Below, piece by piece: positions 21,873 through 33,800 of a DNA stretch of 64,000 nucleotides (the stretch's first letter is position 1; each line of letters begins with the position of its first letter). Both the position numbers and the translations under genes were made by a program. Under the pieces are notes generated by a model, which was given only the letters and a program-made list of their open reading frames with translations, made no database searches and was not told the origin of the DNA. Source of the DNA: Enoplolaimus lenunculus (lineage: Eukaryota; Nematoda; Enoplea; Enoplida; Thoracostomopsidae); assembly GCA_030248215.1 (NCBI GenBank), contig JASANG010003505.1, positions 1 to 64,000 of the forward strand, in the 5' to 3' direction.

Positions 21873-24800
21873 ATGTGGTGGAAATGTTGGCTTGCATTCC
21901 AATTATACGCCTTGATTTTAATTTTCATTACCTCCGCTGATGAGTCGGTCGAAAGTTCAAAAACATTGAAGTTTGTACATGTGGTAATAATATTTTAAAT
22001 TTCAACACTAGACTGTTCGTATTATATTTTTAAATTTTATTGTTCAGCTAATTGAATAAACAAATTTCACAAATCTTTCCGTCATCCTAACACCTGTTTA
22101 GTTCGTTTTGAATCAACATGCGCACTTTTAGCTTCACAAAAAGGTTTTCGTTCTCGTGAAAATTGATCTTTTTGCCAAACAATTAAATAAAATTGTTAAA
22201 AGTAACATTTTTAGAACACTGCAAAAAATGGTGAGTCAAATTGACTGTCTCCGAAATAGGCTTTTCCTGACTACACAAACTGAGTCAAAACTCGACTCCA
22301 CCTGAGTCAAATTCGACTCAATTTGTCTATGGCGGAGTCGAATTTTGACTCAGTTTGTGTTGTCAGGAAAAGCCTATTTCGGAGAGAGTCAATTTGACTC
22401 ACCATTTTTTGTAGTGTAGATTTTGCTTTAAACTCACCGTGTTGGATGTGTCAGGTTTTACAGAAACGTTCGGAACCGGTAATTTTATTTTTTAATGTTA
22501 ATTTTCTAGGTGTGGAGGCACGGCGACCGTACTCCAACGGCACCACTGTACAAAACCGATATCAACAATCAAGCATGGACTTGGAAAGAAGGCAAAGGGC
22601 AGTTAACCAAAGTAGGACATGATGTTAGAAACGCGAATCATTTGTTTGTTATGTTATTTCAAACAATAATACATACGTACTTGTGCATAAAAATACATTT
22701 CTCAATTCCATAATAAAACTAACCTGGAGCTGCTAGCGGTCGCGTCAATGGGGACTACACTGCAAAAAATGATAAGTCAAATTGTCTCTTTCCGAAATAA
22801 GCTTTTCCTGACAACACAAACTAACTCAAAATTCGACTCAGTCAGAGTCAAATTCGATTCATTGAATCGCTGAGTGGGTCGAATTTGACTCTGGCGGAGT
22901 CGAATTTGACTCAGTTTGTGTAGTCACGAAAAGCCTATTTCGGAGAGAGAGTCAATTTGACTCATCATTTTTTGCAGTGTATGTCTGGTGTACCAATCGT
23001 TAGTTTTCCTCCGTGCTACTTGCTGTTGACTCCTTGTTGTCTAGACTTCGCCACTTTATTTTCATTTACGCTTAGTACAGCTGTGCTATGGGTTAAAATT
23101 TTGTATATTTTCTAGCGTTTGACGAAGTTGCACTGCAAAAAATGGTGAGTCAAATTGACTCTCTCCGAAATAGGCTCTACGGGACTACACAAACTGAGTC
23201 AAATTCGACTCCGCCAGAGTCAAATTCGACTCACTAAATTGCACGTTTGACTCTGGCGGAGTTGAATTTGACTCAGTTTGTGTAGTCCCGTAGAGCCTAT
23301 TTCGGAGAGAGTAAATTTGACTCACCATTTTTTGCAGTGTGCTGTAGTTTTAGCTTTTAGTTGTGAATGCAAATTTGATCGTGAACTCAAAACAGCTAAC
23401 ATAAACATATATACATATACAGTTATAAAATAGAAAATTAAAACATACGGGAAAGGCTTGCATCAGCAATAATTATATAGCGCGCCATACTTTTTGCAGT
23501 TATATACTGTCGGGTCATACTTTTTGTATTTTGGCGTATTAATGTCCAAAACTGTACGCCAAAAACTATTTGGCGGCGTGCGGCGGCTTAATCTGGCGGG
23601 CAGCGGCTTAACCCGGCGTGTGGCCGCTTAATTGATTACTTTTGACGTTTGAAATATTTTGCTTTTATTTCCAAGAATGAAACCGCTGTACTAATTACTA
23701 AACCAATGAATTCATAGCCAAACAAAGATGGTTTAATGCATAATGCTCAAAATTTATTCAATGCATCAGTTTGTAGGGACATTTCACTCTGATAAACGAT
23801 GATATCCCAAGGTGCAACACATTAATTGGCTGAATGTTTGTTGTGCTGATTTTATTCATTTAGTAATTTTAAGGGGCGCTACCATGTTGCAGACAGATTA
23901 GTCATAAAAATAAGACTTGCAGTTATTTAGGGATGGTCTTACACTATGCATTTACGTCGGTTTATAGCGTGGCATGAACCAACATTTCCATCTCGGTCGA
24001 TGGCTAAAGAAACGATACGCTGGATTTGTTAGCCTCACCTACAATCAGTCCGAGGTTGGTTTTTAAGTTCTGTGTATATCAGAGTGCAACCGGAGTTACG
24101 GTTGCTGCATTTTTTCACCATCCGGCTCCGGTAAATTGTTACGGGAATTAAAAATTCCGGTGTTAAGTTTTGGTCGCTCGAATTTACGCATTTTACTACA
24201 GAATGACGATAAAAATAAAATAGATTTCTTTAGGAAGTAGATAAACCGTGACAAGCGTGCAAAATTAACCATCGAAAGTAGATTTCGTTTCCGTGGATAA
24301 TGAAAATCGAAAATGAAACAAATTAAGTAAATATGCCCCTCCATTTTAAGCGGAGCCCACTTTGCTGACTGCAGTTACCTACACAAAACGAACACACTTT
24401 TTCCTAGCATCCGGGGCACGAGCAGTTCTCGATCGAATGTCGATTTTCTGGACTCCAACTCTGTCAGTTTTTCGGAGTAAAACACCAAACGCTCGGAGAT
24501 ATTGCCGCGCGTTTGGTTTAGGACTGCGCCAACCGCGACATTAGATGCATCCGTGACTAATTGGATTTTGGCAGATGGATCCGGAAACGCTAACGTGACA
24601 AAGTTCGAATATCACGTATTTGTAGTTAAATATCACGTAGGTTTATTGTGCGTTTAATGGCAAAAATAAAATATAACAAAACACTCAGAGTAGAGCACGG
24701 AACAAAAATAGTAATCCGCTTTCGCACCCAAAACATGGTTCATGAAATTTTCCAACATCCGTATGCAAAATAGCTTTATGCAGATTTCATGCATGTTACC

Positions 24801-27800
24801 CTTGATCCAGGTTTATCAATCAATTATGTATCCTGCCGCAAGTCAATCAAAACAACCTACAAATACCTTTCTTCAACTAAGGTTATTTCACCAATAATAT
24901 CGAAAAAAAAATTGTATAAATCACGTTTTCGGCGGCATGAATTTTAAACTTACTGGTTCCGTTTCGGGTTTCGGTAATTTTTTCAAATACCAGTTCTGGT
25001 AATTGTAATTCCGGTTGTTCTCTGATAATATACATACATATATATAATGAAACTATTGTAATTGCAAGCTGTCATATATTACTCTGGCATTCAAAAACTG
25101 GCTAAGTGTTAAATGCATGTGCCTAACGTTGTCGCATGCCCGTAAGAAAATTTGTGTCACATTTGCTTCGGGATATCGCTTTGTATCGACACCTCCTTGT
25201 TTGCTCCTGGTTTGTTATCAAATATTATTTTGTAACTTAGATATATATCCGGAGCTCTGACTACAATCGCACAATAATGAGTGCGTTGGCCAATCTTGCT
25301 GGATTCTACTATACGTCGAAGAGCGATCAGTTTCTGCCCGATTTGTCATGGTTTCCGATACCTGTGCATACTGAAGTGCTCAACAACGACTACGTAAGTA
25401 GTTTTCTGTTAAATATGTGTACGCATTTGCAAATTTATGCAGTATTTATCTATATTTATTACGTCTCGACGGAAGCTAAATGTTATCGAAGAAGGATCAC
25501 GAAACGGAATTATTCGTTTTGAAATAATGAGTTGTCAGCTTGTGCATTATTATAAATAATTTGCTACAAAACCGTAAAAAAAATCTCAGGAATTGAAGTC
25601 TTGCCGAAATTGTGTCTGGCCGTTTAATTGGACTAATGATAGTTTGTGAACTTTATTAAATTTCATGTAATCAGTACTGCATAACTGCTGCATACATTTG
25701 AAAATACGCTGTGTAAACGCTGTGCTCTATTATCGTTTTAATTCAACCATGCACGTGTAACGCAATGTTTCATGGGATTCCACCAAACGTTGACCTGGAA
25801 TTATTTACCATGGCATTTTGTTGCCTTACATACACCCATCCGTGTAAGAAAATGAAACTTTAACTCACATATTAACATTGCATGGGATTGCACGATAACG
25901 TTGAACTGGAATTATTTACCATAGCATTTTGTTGCTAACATACACCATCCGTGTAAGAAAATGAAACTTTAACTCACATATTAACATTGCATGGGATTGC
26001 ACGAAACGTTGAACTGGAATTTTTCACCGTGGCATTTTGTTGCCTAACATACGCCATCCGTGTAAGAAAATGAAAATTTAACCATCATTTATTTCTTAAT
26101 ATCAAAGTCAGAAGCCATTGTTACCAGAATTTTCACAATAAACTACTTAACGACAGTAACAATGCTTAATCTACTTAAACGACTGCAAGAACGTTGTCGA
26201 TTATCAACATTTTAGTAATTTTTGCTATTTATTCAAAACAGTATCAGTTAAGCATTTCTGATTGTACGGCCGGGTTTTGGTTTTGGTGAGCTCTGAAGAT
26301 GGAAAGTAAACACATATGAGCTGACTCAGCTTATCACTAAATGCAACCTTGACGAATAGCTTACTCTTATTATAGTTGTAATTTGGTATTTTTGCCCCAC
26401 AAATTAGTTTTAGTTTGGTATGTTTGCCCGACAACTCAAAGAAAATAACTACCAATATTTTTGGAATAAAGTTAGATTGCGTTAATTGACCACGAAACCA
26501 GCTTAGTAATGACATGACTTGTTAACCCATTTGCCTTGTTACCATGTCAAATTGCTTATGAAGAAATATAACAAATGAATAAAAATCATAGTCGCAGAAA
26601 CCGACGAACATTACTTTAAGGGCCGAAGCTGTAGGTTAAGCATATTCCTAGCCTGTACCTAAGTGTTGAAAATCGTGTAAGCATACAGTCTATGCCTAAG
26701 CAAAAATATACTCTAAGATTTAAATTAACTCTGTTGCAGTTCCACCAGAAAACGGGACGGCCATAACAGTATCATGGGCTCAGAATTCCATGAAAATATC
26801 GTGTATAGTCGAATAGTGAACGAAATATGTTCACGTTTGCAAAATATAACGCAGTTACAGATCAACAGATAATCTATATATTAACGCTGGATTGCTCCAC
26901 ATATGTATTTTGGGCAATTTTCCAGCATTATTTTGTTTACAATGAATTCTTAAATGTTCTGTGAAAAGAATATATGCGTGAAGATACGTATTTGTGCACT
27001 CGCTAACTTTTGCGCATTGCGCAAAACCGGTTACCTAGTTGATTTTATTAAACATTACAAACTACAAGTAGCGTTTTCATTTTGCTATTTTAGCTTTTAT
27101 GGATGAATTGTCCATGCCCTACAGCGGACCGTTATGAACATGAAGAAGATAATTCAGATGAATTTCAAGATTTTATGAACAAACACAGGGTACGTTCAGT
27201 TTTAGATACTCTACTTTAGTAATATTGATTAATTACCCTCGGAAAAGGCTTTCTTTCATTTCGTTTTATAATTTTTTGTTATTTCATTTCGTTTTATAAT
27301 TTTTTGTTATTTCATTTCGTTTTATAATTTTTTGTTATTTCATTTCGTTTTATAATTTTTTGTTATATCGTTCATTCGTGGAGACCGCTGCCCTGCTGAA
27401 CCGGATTTCACGTTCAAAGGATACTTAGCAGGACGTGACGGTGACACTTGCAAGCTTTTCACTTTTACGGTTGCTCATACATGCGCGTCTAAAAACGCAA
27501 TCTAAAAATACTTCATTGACATTTTCGTTTTTTTTTCAATTAATGATTTTCTTAGTAATGGTTTATGTGGAAACAGCCTATTCTATGTAGTGCCTTCAAA
27601 TTGCGGGCGGTTTAGCAAGGCAGCCAATTCTCCGAGAACAAACGAGTAATTTATCTATTCGTGACGACTGTAATCACAAAGTCTGCGGTATTTCCGTTCG
27701 ACTGGGGTTGGGAATAAACAGGTGCTCATATTTGTTTATTTTATTACTTTTTAAAGCGAAAATTTAGGTTTTGAAATACATATATTCATCATTGTTGCTT

Positions 27801-30800
27801 TTAAAGGATACTTACTGCCAATTACGAATGTTATTATTTTATGTTAAACCTTCACAGTTTTATTTCAGTTTAAAAGACGGGTTATGTTGACGAAAATGTA
27901 TTAGTTTTGTTATTTTCAGAGATTCTTGGATTTTTTGGTTCTAAAATTGGCTCAGTTTTGTTATTTTCAGAGATTCTTGGATTTTTTTTCGTTCTAAAAT
28001 TGGCTCAGTTTTGTTATTTTCAGAGATTCTTGGATTTTTTGGTTCTAAAATTGGCTCAGTTTTGTTATTTTCAGAGATTCTTGGATTTTTTGGTTCTAAA
28101 ATTGGCTCAGTTTTGTTATTTTCAGAGATTCTTGGATTTTTTGGTTCTAAAATTGGCTCAGTTTTGTTATTTTCAGAAATTCTTGGATTTTTTTGGTTCT
28201 AAAATTGGCTCAGTTTTGTTATTTTCAGAAATTCTTGGATTTTTTTTGGTTCTAAAATTGGCTCAGTTTTGTTATTTTCAGAGATTCTTGGATTTTTTGG
28301 TTCTAAAATTGGCTCAGTTTTGTTATTTTCAGAGATTCTTGGATTTTTTTGGTTCTAAAATTGGCTCAGTTTTGTTATTTTCAGAAATTCTTGGATTTTT
28401 TTGGTTCTAAAATTGGCTCAGTTTTGTTATTTTCAGAGATTCTTGGATTTTTTGGTTCTAAAATTGGCTCAGTTTTGTTATTTTCAGAAATTCCTGGATT
28501 TTTTTGGTTCTAAAATTGGCTCAGTTTTGTTATTTTCAGAGATTCTTGGATTTTTTTGGTTCTAAAATTGGCTCAGTTTTGTTATTTTCAGAGATTCTTG
28601 GATTTTTTTGGTTCTAAAATTGGCTCAGTTTTGTTATTTTCAGAGATTCTTGGATTTTTTTGGTTCTAAAATTGGCTCAGTTTTGTTATTTTCAGAAATT
28701 CTTGGATTTTTTTGGTTCTAAAATTGGCTCAGTTTTGTTATTTTCAGAGATTCTTGGATTTTTTTGTTCTAAAATTGGCTCAGTTTTGTTATTTTCAGAG
28801 ATTCTTGGATTTTTTTGTTCTAAAATTGGCTCAGTTTTGTTATTTTCAGAGATTCTTGGATTTTTTTGGTTCTAAAATTGGCTCAGACATTGTGACAAAC
28901 TACGATCTTTGGAAGGCTTATGATCCACTTAATTGCGAGGTAAGTACCTTGTGTAAGACAGCACAATCCTAAAGAGCAAAGAGCGAAGGAGCAGCGACTA
29001 CGCAATATGACATATAAATTTAAGAACAGTTGGGTTTGTACATCTGGTAAGTTATGGAAACCATTCACTTTCAATTATTGGTTGATTGGGTTCTTCAATT
29101 ATAAAACAAACGGCCCATGCATAGAACAGGGCCGGAACAGTAGTATAAGCATATTGCTAAGCCTAAGCCTAGGACTAAGATTAAGATTAAGCGTACGGAT
29201 GAGCCTATTCCTTTTCTTAAGTCTAATCATAAGCCTAAGCAAAAAAAAATTAGTTTAAAGCTTAAACTGACTCTATTATAGACCCTCTGGAAAACGATCC
29301 GGCGCTGTTCTATTCATGGGCCAAGCAAACAATTTAAAATTTTTATGACGTTCAAATTGCCTTGCAGACTGCAGTATATCAGTAGTCTCGTACTAAACTC
29401 ACTGCTCACATGATCTAAAATCATGACGTATTTTTTTCCATCAGTTGATATTTTAGTCATTTGGGTAGCAGCGTTATTTTAATAACAAAAAACTTTTGCT
29501 TAAATTAACATCGGTGTCCTATGATATGATTTCGGTTGTTAATCCAAATTATCAGAATTTATAATTACGTTCATTTGGGTGCAAGATACATCATTGGTTA
29601 ATTTTGTCTTCAGTGAACCTCAGTTTATTTATGAAATCAATTTGATTGCGTCCATAATTAGGTTCTGTTGTGAACAGCGATTTTTGTTGTACACATGTCA
29701 TATGTCATTTTTTGTCATACTTATAAAGGTAAAGCATTAACTCAGAGAATTTATTAGCTAGGTAGCTGGACGTTATTGTTGCATAATTATTGTTTCGTTA
29801 TTCACTTGAAGTGTAAACAAATTACGTAAGACACAGTTTTCGGCAGGGCCGTACCGATTGTTCGGCATCAGTTATAATCGGACTTTTCGGAAAAACGGCA
29901 TCTGCACTGCAAGAATAATTGCCGATGTACTGTCGGTACGTTTGATCAGTTAAGCTGTTCTCATTTGCAGTTTGTGTTTGAAAAAATTTATTTAAATGAA
30001 CCATCCTCATCAAATTTGTAGTATTCAATCTGTTTTTATTAATAGTGTACTAAAGTTCGAATTAGCATCAGCATCGGTCGGTATCGACATGTTTTCAAAA
30101 TCAGAATCGGCATCGGCAAAAATTTTGGTCTCGGCACATCCCTAGTTTTCACTGCTTGCTCCCTAAAATTGCGCTGTGCCTGTTATACTATTGAGAAAAC
30201 TAGATCCCGTGGTGCGATGAGTATAAACTTTGTTGCACAAGACTTTCATAGAATGCGTACCTGTATGCAGACTATAAAAGCTTGAACATTTCACAATTTA
30301 AGTATGAACATCTCGAATCACATACTCCACCGGAATGGGCAAACAAAAGTGTTTACGGCGAAATTGTTCGACTCTATGACGCTTCGCTCGCTTTCATGTA
30401 TCCTAGTCGAAAGTGGCAACGGCTAAGAGGCGGTACGTTTTGTGTGCTTTTTTGCATTTACACTTTATGATATGAACTACTAATAAAACAATCACTCCAA
30501 CAATGGATGGTGACACTTGGAAGAATAGTACTTAGTTTGATGATTACTGCAATAATTAAATTTGCGAAATTCGTGGGTATACCTACCCTTATTTGCGTCT
30601 ACTTTTCTAGCGTCTATTTGCATCAACGAATGAGCACGTTTTAACGGTGTAAGAAATGCGTGTGAATGCTATAAAATTAGTACATGCAGCAACTTCTTAC
30701 CACGGTAGAAGTTTCGATTTTTCCAAGTGCGCAACTACTGACATTAGCATAAAAATTGTGCAATGTTACTGTAGTGATCCGAATAAGAGTGGGAGACTGC

Positions 30801-33800
30801 TATTTGTTTGGCCTCTTCAGAAGGTACCGCCTGTTATTTGGTTACGGAATGTTATATATTTTAAACCCGCCCTCTGCCACCCTTCGTTGCTGATATATAT
30901 TCGGTATTGCAACAATCCGTTGAACTACACGTTTATTTGTCTTGTATCAAAAGCTTGAGCGATAATGCAAGGCTATACTTAGGAATGTACTTTCAAAACT
31001 TAAGTATGCTTTGAAGTTTCGAACTCAACTTTATTTGGGCCTGGAGTTGTTTATGCACTACAATTATGGACAATTGAGATTTATGTACACTTATTAGGGT
31101 TTAGGTACTCTATCCGCTTATGGACTCTTATTAGGGATACGAACTCCTATTGATTGGAACTCAAACTCGGCACCCCTATCTTGTTACACCCTCTTATTCA
31201 ACTCACTACAGCACTGGTATTAGGAACGTATAGTAATAACACGGAGATGCTGGTTGATAAGGTGTAAAATTTTAGTGCAAAGCTCGGATCTGTTTACAGC
31301 TTTCAGTCCGCAAAAAATGTTTTTAGTTTGTAGAAGAATTTTTGTAAGTATTGAATGATTTATTCGGTAGTAATGCAAAATCCAATGGTGGAGGATTGTT
31401 TATAGGCTTCGACGGGTGCTGTAAACATACGTCGAGTAAAATTTGCTAGAAATGTTTTACAGCGTCCTTGGTGCCTTTATAAAAATATGATGGCGGTATC
31501 GATGCGTTGTGGTTTGGGCCAATGTTACTTTAAGGGGCGCAAACAGTAGATTAAACGTATTCCTAAGCCTAAGCCTAAGCGTTGCAAGAATATGTTCTTA
31601 AGCCTAGGTCTAAGCTTAAGCCTAAGCAAAAACGTGTAATCTAGAATCTAAACCTGCTCTTTTATAGACCAACCAGAAACCTGGACGCCCCTTAAAGTAA
31701 CATTGGCCGTGGTTAACGGAATGTTTTCCTCTGTTTTAAACCGCGTCCAGAGGAGAAAAAAACCTTCATGTTCGCTAACTCGTTTCGGTAACAGTTTTTC
31801 CACTTCACGCAGCAAAAAACCCAAACAACACAAACCACAACACATGTGTGTAGCACCTTTTACCAGTTTGTGATACGTCTTGTAACTTTCGAGCCAGAGA
31901 ATGGTGAGGTTTGAAATTCAGCACATTGATTGTTTTCGATTTTCTCTGCTACTGTGCAAATTTTGAGATCTGTAATTGCACCTGTTCGCTAGTTTGAAAA
32001 CCTATTACTAACTGATGATAGGTGCTATATGCATTTAACAATACGGGCCCAGAACTCCAACACTGAAACTCATAACAAACTTTCTGGTTGAAAACTGAAT
32101 GCTGATAAGGTAAATTTGAAGTTGAAACTTGAGACCGAAGATTGATTGATAGTATTTGATTGTTTAAAAATACATCTTAAACTCAATATCAATGATTTTC
32201 TTTTGTTACATCTTTTGTTACTTTGTTCCCGCAACACCTTCATTGTGGTCTTCTTTATTCAGTTATTTCGTCCAAACCGCTCAATTTACGTTTCTTCTGA
32301 AATCTGATTTTGTTTCAGTACAGTACCTTAAAGCTAAATTTTCAATAAAATCAAGCGAATATGTTTGCGCTTGGGTTAACACAGCAGTGAAATTTTGACA
32401 TTATTTTGACATCGGAGCTGACGAACAAAGATCTTGTGATAGAACCCAAATGTATGCGATGTGCTCCCGTAATCGGCGGAAAATGCAGTGGGCGCTGGGT
32501 TCATTTTGCATATGAGGTGCCTAGGCACATACTCTGGTTAAACAGATAGAGATTGAAAGATAGATAGACAGAGAAGACGGCATATAGAGAGTGCAGATTT
32601 TGAAAAGTCCATTACACTGCCAACTCTTATTCAATCTTCATTCACTGCCAAGCAGCCTTAAAGTACTTGTATAGATTTTATGTTTTTGCCCCTATTATGG
32701 TATGTACCCTGCTGTAGATTGTAGGGTTGCGCTATACTTGACGTCCGTCATCGCGCGTCACCCGTACGGCGCCGTTCGTCACCGTTCGTCGTTCGTACGG
32801 CGCCGTCCGTCACCATACGTTACCGGTACGGCGCCGTACGTTACTCGTACAGCGCCCTCCGTCACAAACCGCACGGCGACGGACGGTGCCGCGCACGTCA
32901 AAAAACAATGGCGCAACCCTTACGCTCAACCTGCGTTTCGTTTGCAATCGAGACGTAGAATCGTGACAGAAATTAATTATGCAGTAATAATAAATTTATT
33001 TCAGCTTCGTTGTACTATGAAATAGTGAACCGAATGAAAAACATTGCCGCCAATATATCTTCTTCAATATCTGAAACACCCTTATTGAAATATTACGTGT
33101 ATTCTGCGGTATGTTTTGTTTTACTCGTTGTTTGTTGTAAAAATTTGCTGATTTATTTTGAAATTTTAGCTGAAAATTTAGAAATTTTAATAAAGTTTCA
33201 TTCCAAGTTTAATGCAGTGTTGCACTTCTCCGAACATAAAGTTCAGCTAATTTTTCAATTGATTAATAGATTTTTTTGTTTCAATTTAATTACGATTACC
33301 AAGGGTTTTGTGTTTCCGCGTAAACGTCATAGTCCAAATTGGTTCAAAATGGTGCTAATTTGAGGTTTTTGTTTACTTTAGCTTCTCATGACCTTCGTAG
33401 ATTGTTCCATGACCAACCTTAAATTTTTCGATTTTCTATTTTATCCTTGTGATCTTCTGACAATATTTTTTGAACGAGAAGGAAACACGAACAAAATTGA
33501 CGTAAACATATATACGTATTGTTATTAAAGCATGATGATACTTTGTTTGCATTAATGCAAAATATGGGAAATTTTAACGTTCGCTCACCGCCGTATGCTT
33601 CTGCAATTTTGATCGAATTACACCAACAGGATAATGAATTTATTGTTAAGGTTAGTTGATATATGTCATGTATAGCTCAGGAGCGGATCGTTTTACTGTG
33701 GGACTACAACAATACTGCACGCTTGAGCTTTGGACTGATTTTTTGCTTAGACATAGACTTAGGTCTACGCTCAGTTGTAATTTTATTCTTTACGTGAGCC

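Noticed and set aside
27907-28410. 167-codon repeat-encoded frame (LLFSEILGFFGSKIGSV repeats)
   Set aside because: It is the array of duplicated acceptors read through. Frames change with the T-run length; the only supported coding part is the start of exon 6 in the last unit.
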